Source of the DNA: Pseudolabrys sp. Root1462
Lineage (GTDB): Bacteria; Pseudomonadota; Alphaproteobacteria; Rhizobiales; Xanthobacteraceae
Assembly (NCBI RefSeq): GCF_001426945.1
Contig: NZ_LMFS01000001.1
Coordinates: 1,391,757 to 1,455,756 of the forward strand
Direction: 5' to 3'
Length of the DNA: 64,000 nucleotides
Shown: positions 24,993 to 34,161 of the stretch, one piece after another
How the letters are laid out: the number at the start of each line of letters is the position of its first letter
Numbering within the stretch: the stretch's first letter is position 1
Notes under the pieces: model-generated
Told to the model about the DNA's origin: nothing
Database searches by the model: none
The model's input: only the letters and a program-made list of their open reading frames with translations
Position numbers and translations under genes: made by a program

Positions 24993-25037
24993 GGCTGTGG
25001 CGAAGCGACAAGCCGCGGAATGACGAGGGGTAGGGCG

Positions 25038-26015
25038 ATGAGCCTGCAAAGCGTGGATCGCGTCTCCATTCATGTTCTCGTGGACAATGCGACGGACATG
25101 CTGTCCTCAACGCCGTCCTTCGTCGAAACGGAAACCGCGGGTTTGCGGCGCCGCGGCATCCCTCTCACATCCGCCAAATGCCTGTGCTGCGCCGCGCATG
25201 GCCTGTCCTGCCTTGTCACGGTTGAGAAGGACGGCGAACGCCGCACGCTGCTGTTCGACACCGGTCCGGAGGACTACGCTTTCGAGCGCAATGTCACCCG
25301 GCTTGGCGCGGATCTCGGCGCGGCCGAGGCGATCATGCTCTCGCACGGCCATTGGGATCATGCCGGTGCGATGCTTCTCGCGCTGACGATGATTCGCGGC
25401 CGCAATGGGGGGAAGCGCGTGCCGTTCTACGGTCACCCGGATATGTTCCGCACCCGCGGCTTCATTCAGCCGGATGGCAGCGTCCGGCCGATGGAAGATG
25501 TGCCGTCGCCCGAGAACCTCACATCCTTCGGCGCCGATCTCGTCCTGACGCGTGACGAGACGATGCCGCTGGACGGCTTGTTCTATGTCAGTGGTGAAAT
25601 CCCGCGTGTCACGCCCTTCGAGCGCGGCTATCCGGGGCAGATGCGGCGCACCGCAGACTTGAGCGGTTGGGAGAAGGACGAACTCCTCATGGACGAGCGT
25701 TTCCTGGCGGTGAACGTCGCCGGCAAGGGCTTGGTCGTGCTGTCGGCCTGTTCGCATGCCGGCATTATCAATGTTTGCCACTCGGCGCGGGCGCGGTTTC
25801 CCGATGCGCCGCTCTATGCCGTGATGGGCGGACTGCATTTGTCCGGTGGCAACGAAGCCATCATCGACGACACGGTCAAGGCGTTGCGTCCGTTTAACCT
25901 GTCGGTCATCGCCGCCGGGCATTGTACCGGCTGGCGCGCCATGACGGCGCTGGCCAATGCGTTTGGCGAATCCACGCTCGCGCCGTCCGCCGTCGGCAAG
26001 CGCTATACATTCTGA
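25038..26015 (+). CDS. metallo-beta-lactamase-fold hydrolase
   Basis: The 325-residue protein has the binuclear metal motif SHGHWDH at 102-108 and the later metal ligands His in VLSACSHAGIINV and in the closing AAGHCTGW. Preceding LLFDTGPE supplies the usual Asp. Its arrangement resembles the MBL group annotated as dihydropterin-ribofuranosylaminobenzene phosphate synthase-like, but bacterial members lack an established substrate. The ATG at 25038 was chosen over 25020 because a GGGG-type ribosome site lies just before it. The next gene, chaA, starts 20 bases after the stop. Confidence 0.85.
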   Translation: MSLQSVDRVSIHVLVDNATDMLSSTPSFVETETAGLRRRGIPLTSAKCLCCAAHGLSCLVTVEKDGERRTLLFDTGPEDYAFERNVTRLGADLGAAEAIMLSHGHWDHAGAMLLALTMIRGRNGGKRVPFYGHPDMFRTRGFIQPDGSVRPMEDVPSPENLTSFGADLVLTRDETMPLDGLFYVSGEIPRVTPFERGYPGQMRRTADLSGWEKDELLMDERFLAVNVAGKGLVVLSACSHAGIINVCHSARARFPDAPLYAVMGGLHLSGGNEAIIDDTVKALRPFNLSVIAAGHCTGWRAMTALANAFGESTLAPSAVGKRYTF

Positions 26016-26035
26016 GCGGATCGTCGGGGCGGAAC

Positions 26036-27217
26036 ATGAGCACAAAATCCAAAACAGCCACCGCGAAGGCCGGTCGCAAGGAGCGGTCGGTGATGAGCCC
26101 CGCAGCGCCGCTGGGCTTCGTGAGCATCCTGCGGCGCGAATTGCCGACGATCTGCGGCCTCGCCACGACCGCCGTGGTCTACGGCCTCGGCCAGCGCTGG
26201 ATGCACGATTTCTCCAACCTTGCTTTCACCGCGGCGGTGTTCGTCGGGCTGTTCACGGTGATGGTCTGGTGCGCCTTCGGCGTCGTCCGCCACGCCGAGG
26301 CGCTGGCGCAGTATTGCGGCGAGCCGTACGGCACGCTGATCCTCACCATGTCGGTAGTCGCGATCGAAGTGACGATCATGGCGACCGTGATGCTGACCGG
26401 CGATCCCAATCCGACCCTGCCGCGCGACACCGTCTATGCGGTGGCGATGATCGTGCTCAACGGCATGGTCGGCGCCTCGGTCATCGTCGGCGCGCTGCGG
26501 CACAAGCAGCAGCAATACTCATTGCAGGGCGCGGTGGCGTTCCTAGCGGTGATCACCAGCCTGTCGGTGATCTCGCTCATCATTCCGACCTTTACGAAAT
26601 CGACGCCCGACAGTTCGGTCACGCCGATGCAGGCGGTGGCCTTCGCGATCCTGACGACGTTGCTCTACGGCGGCTTCCTGCTGATCCAGACCATGCGGCA
26701 CCGCACCTTCTTCATGGAAGCCGATGCGGTGGAGGAGGCCGGGCACGAGGGCGGCGCGCCGGTCTATCCGGCCTGGACCCATGCACTGCTGCTGGTCCTG
26801 ACGCTGCTGCCGGTGGTGCTGTTGGCGGAGCCGCTGGCGCTGATCGTGGATTTCGGTCTCGAAAAATTGCACGCGCCGGCGCCGCTCGGCGGCATCGTCA
26901 TCGCCATCCTGGTGCTGTCGCCGGAAGGGTTGTCCTCGCTCAGGGCGGCCTCGCAGAACCATCTGCAGCGCTCGGTCAATCTGTCGCTCGGTTCGGCGCT
27001 GTCCACCATCGGGCTGACCATCCCGGCCATGTTGCTGATCAGCCTCATCACCGGCACGCCGTTGCAACTCGGCCTGGCGCCAGCCGATGCCATTCTGCTT
27101 GGCGTCACCTTGATGATCGCGCAGATGACGTTCTCCGGCGCGCCGACCAACATCCTGCTCGGCGGCGTTCACCTCGTGCTGTTCGCGACATTCGTGGTGC
27201 TGATCTTCAGCCCATGA
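26036..27217 (+). CDS. chaA: calcium/sodium:proton antiporter ChaA
   Basis: This 393-residue inner-membrane protein has 11 or so helices and the two conserved acidic repeats of cation/H+ exchangers: AQYCGEPYGTLILTMSVVAIEVTIMATVML in the first half and VLSPEGLSSLRAASQNHLQRSVNLSLGSALSTIGLTIPAML in the second. An acidic linker (EADAVEEAGHEGG) joins the halves. It should expel Ca2+ or Na+ in exchange for protons. It starts 20 bases after the hydrolase gene and is probably in its transcript. It converges with an SDR gene nine bases away. Confidence 0.9.
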   Translation: MSTKSKTATAKAGRKERSVMSPAAPLGFVSILRRELPTICGLATTAVVYGLGQRWMHDFSNLAFTAAVFVGLFTVMVWCAFGVVRHAEALAQYCGEPYGTLILTMSVVAIEVTIMATVMLTGDPNPTLPRDTVYAVAMIVLNGMVGASVIVGALRHKQQQYSLQGAVAFLAVITSLSVISLIIPTFTKSTPDSSVTPMQAVAFAILTTLLYGGFLLIQTMRHRTFFMEADAVEEAGHEGGAPVYPAWTHALLLVLTLLPVVLLAEPLALIVDFGLEKLHAPAPLGGIVIAILVLSPEGLSSLRAASQNHLQRSVNLSLGSALSTIGLTIPAMLLISLITGTPLQLGLAPADAILLGVTLMIAQMTFSGAPTNILLGGVHLVLFATFVVLIFSP

Positions 27218-27226
27218 CGGGAGCGC

Positions 27227-28000
27227 CTAGCGGAAGCCGCCGCCGCCGTTCACATAGACGGTGTCGGCCGTCATGTATTCGCAGGCGTCCGAGCACATGA
27301 ACAGCACCAGTTCGCCGATCTCCTCCGGCCGGCCGAAGCGTTTCATCGGCACGTCGGCGAGCATCTGCGCCTTCAGTTCCGGCGATGTCTGGGACGCGAT
27401 CTGGAAATTGGTGTCGAGCGGGCCCGGCGAGATCGACAAGGCGCGGATGCCCTGGGTGGCGAATTCGCGGGCCACGCCCATGGTCATGGTCACGACCGCG
27501 CCCTTGGCCGAGGCATAATGCACGCTCGAGCCGCCGCCGCCGCGCCGATGCGCCATGCTGCCGACATTGACGATGACGCCGAAGCGGTTGGCGAGCATAT
27601 GCGGCAGCACGGCCTGCATGGCGTAGAACGTGCCCTTGACGTTGAGGTCGAAGGTCGCGTCGAACAGGTCGTCGTCGATGTCGAGGAATTTGGCGCGGCG
27701 CATGGCCGAGCCGGCGGAATTGAACAGGAACTGCACGCTGCCGAAATCGCCGACCGCCAGTTCGATCATGTTGTTGACCGCGGCGCGCTCGGTGACGTCG
27801 ATGCCCAGCGCCAGCGATTTGCCCTTATAGGCGGCGTCGATCATCTCGACCGTTTGCGCCACCGCCGCCTCGTCGATATCGGCGCACACCACGTTGGCGC
27901 CTTCGCGGGCGAAGATCAGCGCGGTGGCGCGGCCGATGCCGCTGCCGGCGCCGGTAATGACGATGGTCTTGCCCTTGAAGTAGTCCGGCGATTTCGGCAT
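27227..28000 (-). CDS. SDR family oxidoreductase
   Basis: This 257-residue classical short-chain dehydrogenase has the cofactor loop GAGSGIGRAT near residue 16, Asp in VVCADIDE (suggesting NAD preference), NSAG for the structural Asn segment, and the catalytic Ser and Tyr-x3-Lys in NVGSMAHRRG...HYASAKGAV. The ending GGGGFR/NGGGGFR is typical of the 3-oxoacyl-ACP reductase-like subgroup. The substrate is unknown. It is monocistronic and converges with chaA. Confidence 0.9.
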   Translation of the reverse strand: MPKSPDYFKGKTIVITGAGSGIGRATALIFAREGANVVCADIDEAAVAQTVEMIDAAYKGKSLALGIDVTERAAVNNMIELAVGDFGSVQFLFNSAGSAMRRAKFLDIDDDLFDATFDLNVKGTFYAMQAVLPHMLANRFGVIVNVGSMAHRRGGGGSSVHYASAKGAVVTMTMGVAREFATQGIRALSISPGPLDTNFQIASQTSPELKAQMLADVPMKRFGRPEEIGELVLFMCSDACEYMTADTVYVNGGGGFR

Positions 28001-28119
28001 GGGGTGGCAGCTCCGCTGGTCGGTCCGGCGGCTATTGTCGGCAATGATCCTGACGGTAACAAGTCTGCCGGCACGCGGGGTCCGTGCTAGTCTGCAGCAT
28101 CGTCGCGGAGGGGTGGGGT

Positions 28120-28299
28120 ATGGATCGCTCGATGATCAGCAAGCTGATTTGTGTCGTCTTGGTCGCGGCGATCATGCTGCCGCTCGGCCGCTGGGTCTAT
28201 CCGCATATCAGCCAAGCGTTGAACGGGACGCAGTTCGAAGCGCTCGAGGCCGTCGTCGGCGCCAGCCTCGGCTTCGGCCTGTCGTCGTTTTTCGGCTAG
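28120..28299 (+). CDS. small membrane protein
   Basis: The 59-residue product has one clear hydrophobic helix (LICVVLVAAIMLPLG) and a second amphipathic or short helix near the C-terminus (AVVGASLGFGLSSFFG). The ATG has a strong GGAGGGG about 10 bases upstream, which supports translation. No family is recognised. It is closed by the bidirectional terminator at 28318-28342. Confidence 0.6.
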   Translation: MDRSMISKLICVVLVAAIMLPLGRWVYPHISQALNGTQFEALEAVVGASLGFGLSSFFG

Positions 28300-28317
28300 C
28301 GAACGCACGCAAAACGA

Positions 28318-28342
28318 GGCCCCGGTGATTACCACCGGGGCC
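28318..28342. terminator. bidirectional terminator, 10-bp stem
   Basis: The arms ggccccggtg and caccggggcc are perfect, with loop attac. On the minus strand the stem is followed by tcgtttt, so it suits the 28368-28688 gene best. It also follows the small plus-strand gene by 18 bases. Confidence 0.8.
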
Positions 28343-28367
28343 CTTGGTTCGTCGTTACGTTGACTCG

Positions 28368-28688
28368 TTACTGAGCCGGAGCTGCCGGCGGGGCCGGGCG
28401 AGTCGGAACGGCCGGCGACGTGGTGCCTGAGCCGGTGGTGCTCGGCGGGTTCAGCGACGCGGGCGGCGTGCCCGGAGTCGTTGCGGCCGGGGTGTTCGCG
28501 GTCACCGGGGTGCCGCTGTCGGTTCCGGTGTGCCAATTGCCGAGGACGAGGATCGCAATCAGAATTACTGCCGCGAGGCCTCCGATCCAAGCCCAAGTGG
28601 TGCCGGACGCGGCGCGTTCGTTGCGTTGCAACACGGGGTCATTGAGCCGCGTGTTAAGACGCGGGTCGTCAAGGCGCGGATCGCTCAT
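28368..28688 (-). CDS. single-pass membrane protein with Pro/Thr-rich tail
   Basis: The 106-residue protein has a charged N-terminus made of near-repeats (DPRLDDPRLNTRLNDP), one membrane helix (TWAWIGGLAAVILIAILVLG, about residues 31-50) and a low-complexity tail rich in Pro, Thr, Ala and Gly that should lie in the periplasm. Proteins of this outline are common and uncharacterised in Bradyrhizobium-like bacteria. GGAGAC precedes the ATG. No catalytic residues are visible. Confidence 0.72.
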   Translation of the reverse strand: MSDPRLDDPRLNTRLNDPVLQRNERAASGTTWAWIGGLAAVILIAILVLGNWHTGTDSGTPVTANTPAATTPGTPPASLNPPSTTGSGTTSPAVPTRPAPPAAPAQ

Positions 28689-28861
28689 GGCTGTCTCCTT
28701 GGTTTCCTGCGGCGGGGAAGTCGCCTTGCGATGAGAACGTTTACCCGGCGCGAAAGTTTCAACTGCCGATGGAACTCGCAGGTGCCATGCGTGGCCGAAG
28801 GTGCTATAGCGCCTGCGGTCGCTTCGGCCGCTCGCCCGGGTCTCATCACGAATAAAAACAC

Positions 28862-29779
28862 ATGCGCCTGACGAAGTTGGCGATCGCGGTCGCGCCGATC
28901 CTGTTCGTATTGCTGTGGAGCACAGGCTTCATCGGCGCGCGATACGGCTTGCCTTACATCGAGCCGATGACGTTCCTCGCCGTGCGCATGAGCTTCGTGG
29001 TTCTCGCCATGCTGCCGATCGCGCTGATGAGCGGCGCGCGCTGGCCGAATGCGGTGGAAAGCGGCCACAGCCTCGCCATCGGCATTCTCGTTCATGGCAT
29101 TTATCTTGGCGGCGTCTTCATCGCGATCTCGCAGGGCGTGCCCGCGGGCATTTCAGCGCTGATTCCCGGGCTGCAGCCGATCCTGACCTCGACCATCGCA
29201 AACCGATTCATGGGCGAGAAGGTGACGTCGATGCAGTGGCTCGGCCTCTTGCTGGGCCTTGGCGGCGTAGCGCTGGTGCTGCACGACCGGCAGATGGTGG
29301 CCGAAGCGAGCGTGTTCGGCTGGGCGGCGAGCGTCATCTCGCTGATCGGCATCACGCTCGGCACGCTTTATCAGAAGCGGCACAGCAGCAATATCGACTG
29401 GCGCACCGGCAACGTCGTGCAATATCTCGGCGTCGCGGTGTTCTTCTGGATAATCAGCTTTGTGTTCGAGGACCGCGTTATCCACTGGACCGGCGAACTG
29501 GTATTCGCCATCGCCTGGCTGGTGTTGGTGCTGTCGATCGCCACCGTCGCGCTGATGTACTGGCTGATCCGCCGCTCGCCGGCGACCGGCTTTGCCAGCC
29601 TGTTCTATCTGGTGCCGGCCACCACCGCGCTGTTGGCCTTCGTGCTGTTCGGCGAGAAGCTCGATGCGGTCTCGATCGTCGGCATGCTGATCTGCGCCGC
29701 CGGCGTGCTGATCGTCAATCGCGGCGGACGAGCGAAACCGGCGGCGAGCAACGTCGCGGCATCGACACTCAAGGACTAG
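28862..29779 (+). CDS. EamA/DMT family transporter
   Basis: This 305-residue protein has ten membrane helices in two EamA repeats. Features include PILFVLLWSTGFIGARYGLPYIEPMTFLAVRM at the start of repeat 1, GVPAGISALIPGLQPILTSTIANRFMGEKVTSMQWLGLLLGLGGVALVL closing it, and YLVPATTALLAFVLFGEKLDAVSIVGMLICAAGVLIVNR closing repeat 2. Drug/metabolite transporters of this type export amino acids or other metabolites. The substrate cannot be predicted. It converges with, and directly abuts, the hotdog thioesterase gene. Confidence 0.88.
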   Translation: MRLTKLAIAVAPILFVLLWSTGFIGARYGLPYIEPMTFLAVRMSFVVLAMLPIALMSGARWPNAVESGHSLAIGILVHGIYLGGVFIAISQGVPAGISALIPGLQPILTSTIANRFMGEKVTSMQWLGLLLGLGGVALVLHDRQMVAEASVFGWAASVISLIGITLGTLYQKRHSSNIDWRTGNVVQYLGVAVFFWIISFVFEDRVIHWTGELVFAIAWLVLVLSIATVALMYWLIRRSPATGFASLFYLVPATTALLAFVLFGEKLDAVSIVGMLICAAGVLIVNRGGRAKPAASNVAASTLKD

Positions 29780-30184
29780 CTACTTTCGCTCCAGCACCAT
29801 CTGGGTCTGCGTCACCAGCGCGCAGAGCCGGCCGTCACCGCGGGTGATCTTCGTCTGCCAGACCATGGTGCTGCGGCCGCGATGCAGCGGCGTGCATTCC
29901 GCATAAGCGGTGTCGCCGAGCGGGATGGCGGCGAAGAAGTTGGTCTTGCTCTCGATCGTCGTGGTCGACTGGCCCGGCTTGAGATTGGCCGAAGTCGCGG
30001 TGCCGCCGAGGTTGTCCGCAAGCGCCATGATGGCGCCGCCGTGCATGATATCGAAGCGGTTGTTGAGCTCCTCGCGCACCGGCAGTTCGGCGGTGACCTT
30101 CTCGGCCGAAATATGGGTGATCTTGACGCCGAGGAATTTGGCGAAGGCCGGCTGGGTGAGGGCGCGCTCGTTGATATCGGACAT
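29780..30184 (-). CDS. PaaI-type hotdog-fold thioesterase
   Basis: The 134-residue protein is a single hotdog domain with the PaaI signature FDIMHGGAIMALADNLGGTAT, followed by the SKTNFFAAIPLGDTAYAECTPLHRG strand set. The acidic residue of the active site is in ALADNL. It should hydrolyse acyl-CoA thioesters, often phenylacyl or 4-hydroxybenzoyl type. The ATG at 30184 was chosen by alignment to the domain start. It lies downstream of the peroxiredoxin gene but a hairpin (30238-30270) separates them. Confidence 0.87.
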   Translation of the reverse strand: MSDINERALTQPAFAKFLGVKITHISAEKVTAELPVREELNNRFDIMHGGAIMALADNLGGTATSANLKPGQSTTTIESKTNFFAAIPLGDTAYAECTPLHRGRSTMVWQTKITRGDGRLCALVTQTQMVLERK

Positions 30185-30237
30185 TTGCGGATGGCTCCGG
30201 ACCGGGGCGTGCCGGCACATCGCGCCGGACGCAAGAG

Positions 30238-30270
30238 AGAAGGGCGCGATCCGATGGACCGCGCCCTTCT
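30238..30270. terminator. hairpin terminator after peroxiredoxin gene
   Basis: Perfect 11-base arms agaagggcgcg and cgcgcccttct, with tcc/gga pairing inside the loop. The following minus-strand sequence is only weakly T-rich (ctcttg). Confidence 0.65.
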
Positions 30271-30300
30271 ATACTCAAACCCAAATCGATCTGTCGCGAC

Positions 30301-30960
30301 CTATTTCGGCTGCGGCGCAATGCGGATATAGGGCCGCGGCTGCTTGTAGCCGCCCGGCCAGATCTTCTTGGCTTCTTCGTCGCTCACCGCGCCGGTGATG
30401 ATGATGTCGTCGCCCTGTTTCCAGTCGGCCGGAGTGGCCACGCGATGCTTGGCGTTGAGCTGCAGCGAGTCGATGACCCGCAGGATCTCGTTGAAGTTGC
30501 GGCCGGTGGTCATCGGATAGACCAGGATCAGCTTGATCTTCTTGTCCGGGCCGACGACGAAGACATTGCGGACGGTCTGGTTGTCGGCCGGGGTGCGGCC
30601 TTCCGAGGTGCCGCCGGTCGCCGCCGGCAGCATGCCGTAGAGCTTGGCGATCTTGAGATCGGTGTCGCCGATCATCGGATAGTTCGGCGCGAAGCCGACG
30701 ATCTCCTTGATGTCCTCGGCCCAGGTCTTGTGGTTGGACACCGGATCGACCGACAGGCCGATGATCTTGGTGTTGCGCTTGTCGAACTCCGGCTTCAGGC
30801 GCGCCATGGTGCCGAGCTCGGTGGTGCAGACCGGCGTGAAGTCCTTCGGATGCGAGAACAGCACGGCCCAGGAGTCGCCCAGCCATTCGTGAAAGCGGAT
30901 TTTGCCTTCGGTGGTGTCAGCTTTGAAATCAGGCGCGATATCGCCAATGGCCAAAGTCAT
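30301..30960 (-). CDS. 1-Cys peroxiredoxin (Prx6 type)
   Basis: The 219-residue enzyme reduces hydrogen peroxide and alkyl hydroperoxides. The peroxidatic Cys sits in HPKDFTPVCTTELG (near residue 46). The Arg of VRNVFVVGPDKKIKL and the long C-terminal dimerisation extension (PADWKQGDDIIITGAVSDEEAKKIWPGGYKQ) are those of the Prx6/AhpC-1cys group. No resolving Cys is visible, so an external thiol is needed. The start ATG at 30960 follows GGAGG. It is probably induced under oxidative stress, but no recognisable OxyR site is assigned. Confidence 0.93.
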   Translation of the reverse strand: MTLAIGDIAPDFKADTTEGKIRFHEWLGDSWAVLFSHPKDFTPVCTTELGTMARLKPEFDKRNTKIIGLSVDPVSNHKTWAEDIKEIVGFAPNYPMIGDTDLKIAKLYGMLPAATGGTSEGRTPADNQTVRNVFVVGPDKKIKLILVYPMTTGRNFNEILRVIDSLQLNAKHRVATPADWKQGDDIIITGAVSDEEAKKIWPGGYKQPRPYIRIAPQPK

Positions 30961-31049
30961 GGGGAACCTCCAAATCGACAGGGTCGGTGTTCGTGTTCCT
31001 AATATAGGTCCTAAGCTGGACGGGGAAGGGGCGGCTCCGGAATTAGGAT

Positions 31050-31066
31050 GTCGCAGCTTCTGCGAC
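31050..31066 (-). terminator. weak hairpin after di-haem peroxidase gene
   Basis: The stem gtcgcag/ctgcgac has seven base pairs and a three-base loop, 54 bases downstream of the peroxidase stop. The following minus-strand bases (atcctaatt) are AT-rich but not a T run. Confidence 0.35.
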
Positions 31067-31119
31067 GGGCTCCGGTAGCATAAAGCCGCGGCCGGCCTGG
31101 TCCGGCGAGTAACGAATTT

Positions 31120-32358
31120 TCAGGGCGCAGCCGGCTTGTAGCCGTCGGTCAGGGTGCCGAGGAACGCCACGATATCGTCGATTTCGCCGTCGGTGAGGGC
31201 GGGTTTGTCGCCGGGCATGCGGCCGAAAGGCGGCTCGTTATTGATGTTGGCCCGGTAGCGTTGCGGCAGGTCATCGAACTTGCCGGCGGTACCGTCTGCA
31301 TTGCGCGGGTACCAGCGCCCCGGGTCGGTGTCGCGCGTGGCGTAGAATGCCACCGCATCGCGCAGGCTGGTCATCGCGCCGTTATGGAAGAAGGTCTTGC
31401 GCAGCGCCACGTTGCGCAGGGACGGTGTCCGAAACAGACCACAATACTCATCGTGGCCTTTCAGATCGGTGCGCAGCGGTCCGCAGACGCCGAGATCGAA
31501 AAACTTGGGATCGGCATTGGCTTCGATGGCGCGGTTGCGCGGCACCCCGATAGCGATCATGCCGAAGTCGGAGAATTGCGGCGCGCTGCCGTCGCTCGCT
31601 CGCTCGCTGCGGTGACAGTTACCGCAGTTGCCCTTGTCCTCGTCGTTGAACAGTTGGAGGCCGCGCATTTCCTGTTCGGAGAGCTTCGCCCGGCCGGCGA
31701 GGTAAGCGTCATATTTGCTCGAGTAAGGATAGAACTCGGCCGGGCTTTGCTCATAGACCGACAGCGCTGTGGTCGCCGCGTTGAACGCTTTGTGCGGTTC
31801 GGCAAAGACATCGGCGCCGAACAGCCGTTTGATGTCGTCGGCGTAAGGCGCGGCTGCGAGTTTCATGGCCACGGCCGCTTCGTCGGCATTGGCCATCTCG
31901 AATGGCGCCAGCAGCGGAATGCGCGCCTGATCGTTGCCGCGGTCGGCGCGGCCGTCCCAGGTCAGTCCGCCGGTCGGGCCGTTGTCGATGCTCGCGTCGC
32001 CCTCATCCTCGGATTCGTAATAGTGCTCCGTGAACTGCGGTGCCGCCTGAAGATATTTCAGCGACGGCGCGGCACGGAATCCGGTCTGTCTTCCATCCTT
32101 GCCACCCGGCTGAATCGCCATCGCATTGTTGGGGGCGAAGGCATTGTTCGGGTAGTGGCACGAGGCGCAGGCCATGGTGCCGGAGGCCGATAGCGAAGCA
32201 TCGTTGAAGATTTTGCGGCCGAGCGCTTCGAGCGCGGCGGCCCGCGCGTAGGCTTGCTGCCGCGTCATCCCGCTGTCGCTCTGCGCGCTAGCGCCGCCAC
32301 AGGCGAATACCGCCATGGCGACAAGCAGACTGTGCAGGCAGGTTCTGGCGATCGTCAC
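31120..32358 (-). CDS. di-haem cytochrome c peroxidase (CcpA/MauG family)
   Basis: The predicted 412-residue periplasmic protein has a signal peptide (ARTCLHSLLVAMAVFACGGASA) and two c-type haem sites, CASCH (64-68) and CGNCH (245-249). The family reduces H2O2 to water or, in MauG, oxidises a protein substrate. The distal Met-like segments and the conserved FRTPSLRNVALRKTFFHNGAMTSLRDAV block are present. I chose the GTG at 32358 because it begins directly at the signal peptide. The frame stays open to 32508 and would collide with the divergent phosphoesterase. The electron donor is unknown. Confidence 0.87.
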   Translation of the reverse strand: MTIARTCLHSLLVAMAVFACGGASAQSDSGMTRQQAYARAAALEALGRKIFNDASLSASGTMACASCHYPNNAFAPNNAMAIQPGGKDGRQTGFRAAPSLKYLQAAPQFTEHYYESEDEGDASIDNGPTGGLTWDGRADRGNDQARIPLLAPFEMANADEAAVAMKLAAAPYADDIKRLFGADVFAEPHKAFNAATTALSVYEQSPAEFYPYSSKYDAYLAGRAKLSEQEMRGLQLFNDEDKGNCGNCHRSERASDGSAPQFSDFGMIAIGVPRNRAIEANADPKFFDLGVCGPLRTDLKGHDEYCGLFRTPSLRNVALRKTFFHNGAMTSLRDAVAFYATRDTDPGRWYPRNADGTAGKFDDLPQRYRANINNEPPFGRMPGDKPALTDGEIDDIVAFLGTLTDGYKPAAP

Positions 32359-32513
32359 GGTGCACCTGGTGAGGCCCGACGTTACCTTGAGCACGCGCGG
32401 ATGACAGTTTTCTGACGGCGATGTCCAGGCTGGGCATAAATGCATGGCTTCATGCAACTGCCATATAACGCCACCTATGATGGCGCGGGGACGATCTTCA
32501 GGAGCCAATAGCC

Positions 32514-34064
32514 ATGCCGCCGTCGATGCCAGCCAAAGCCCTGTCTCTCGTGATTGCGATGACCTTACCCGTGGCGGCCGTCGCGCCGGCCCGTGCGCAA
32601 ACGCCGGCTCCGGCGATCAACGCGATCGACACCGTGGTCGTAATCTATGCCGAGAACCGGTCATTCGATAATCTCTATGGGGCCTTTCCGGGCGCCAATG
32701 GCTTGCAGAACGTGACGCCCGAGAACTCGCGGCAGCTCGATCGCGACGGCAGCGTGCTCAAGGAATTGCCGCCGGTCTGGAATAACCTCACCGCCAAGGG
32801 CGTGACGCCGGTGGTGACGCAGGCGCAGACCGAGCATATGGCCAATGCGCCATTCGCCATCGACGATCCGAAGGGGCTCAACACGCAGCTCGGCGTCGTT
32901 ACCCACGACCTGTGGCATCTATTCTATCAGAACCAGATGCAGATCAATGGCGGCAAGAACGACAAGTTCGCCGCCTATGCCGATGCCGGCGGTCTGGTGA
33001 TGGGCCACTATGATGGCTCCAAGCTGCCGCTGTGGAAGGTCGCCAAGGATTACGTGCTGGCCGACAATTTCTTCCAGGGTGCGTTCGGCGGCTCGTTCCT
33101 CAATCACTTCCAGCTCGCCTGCGCCTGCACGCCGCGCTATCCGGACGCCGACAAGAGCCCGGCCAAGGGCATCATTGCCGCGGTGGAGGCCGATGGCGTG
33201 TCGCTCAAGCTCGCCGACAATTCGCCGAAGTCGGCGATCGATGGCATTCCGAAATTCGTCAACAACGGCCAGATCTCACCGGACTTCTATGCCGTCAACA
33301 CCATGCAGCCGCCGTATCAGCCGAGCGCCAACAAACCGGCGCCGGAAGGCGACAAGCGCTTTGCCGATCCGTCAAAGCCAAACACCTTGCCGCCGCAGCA
33401 TGACGTCACCATCGGCGATCTCTTGTCGCTCAAGGGCGTGAGCTGGGCCTGGTATGCCGGCGCCTGGCAGGCGGCGCTCGACGGGCAGAACGCCACGCCG
33501 GTGCCGAACTTCCAGTTTCATCACCAGCCGTACAATTATTTCGTCCAGTACGCCCCCGGCACGGCGGCGCGCGAGGAGCATCTGAAAGATGCCGGCATGA
33601 ACGGCGTCGCGTTCATCAAGGCGATCGACGAAGGCAAGCTGCCGCAGGTGACCTTCTACAAGCCGCAGGGCAACCTCAACTCCCATGCCGGCTACACCGA
33701 TGTGATGTCCGGCGATGAGCACATGGCCGACGTCATCGCGCATCTGCAGAAGAGCCCGCAATGGGCTCATATGCTGATCGTGCTGACTTACGACGAGAAC
33801 GGCGGCTTCTGGGATCACGTCGCACCGCCGAAGGCCGACCGCTGGGGCCCGGGTTCGCGCATACCGGCGATCATCGTGTCGCCTTATGCCAGGAAAGGCA
33901 CTGTCGATCACACGCAGTCCGACACGACCTCGATCCTGCGCTTCATCACCAAGCGCTACGATCTGCCGGTCTTGCCCGGTCTGCTGGAACGCGACGCGGC
34001 GCTGAAGGCCAACGGTCATCCGCCGATGGGCGATCTGACCGAGGCGCTCGATCTGCCGCGCTGA
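32514..34064 (+). CDS. secreted acid phosphatase/phospholipase C-like phosphoesterase
   Basis: The 516-residue protein has a signal peptide ([18 protein letters not shown], about residues 10-28) and the phosphoesterase (PF04185/AcpA-PLC) fold. Key segments are [23 protein letters not shown] near the start, the [18 protein letters not shown] nucleophile region, [19 protein letters not shown], and [14 protein letters not shown] with the metal-binding Asp/His. It should cleave phosphate esters or phospholipids in the periplasm or outside the cell, a frequent phosphate-starvation function. It is divergent from the di-haem peroxidase gene with about 155 bases between their starts. Confidence 0.87.
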   Translation: MPPSMPAKALSLVIAMTLPVAAVAPARAQTPAPAINAIDTVVVIYAENRSFDNLYGAFPGANGLQNVTPENSRQLDRDGSVLKELPPVWNNLTAKGVTPVVTQAQTEHMANAPFAIDDPKGLNTQLGVVTHDLWHLFYQNQMQINGGKNDKFAAYADAGGLVMGHYDGSKLPLWKVAKDYVLADNFFQGAFGGSFLNHFQLACACTPRYPDADKSPAKGIIAAVEADGVSLKLADNSPKSAIDGIPKFVNNGQISPDFYAVNTMQPPYQPSANKPAPEGDKRFADPSKPNTLPPQHDVTIGDLLSLKGVSWAWYAGAWQAALDGQNATPVPNFQFHHQPYNYFVQYAPGTAAREEHLKDAGMNGVAFIKAIDEGKLPQVTFYKPQGNLNSHAGYTDVMSGDEHMADVIAHLQKSPQWAHMLIVLTYDENGGFWDHVAPPKADRWGPGSRIPAIIVSPYARKGTVDHTQSDTTSILRFITKRYDLPVLPGLLERDAALKANGHPPMGDLTEALDLPR

Positions 34065-34161
34065 CCCTCGGTATCGCGTTACGAGGCCGGCGCGGCACCG
34101 GTTTGCCGCGCCGCCGTCCCGGGCCTAGATTTGGCGAGAGCCAAGGGCCCGGGCGCGCCGC

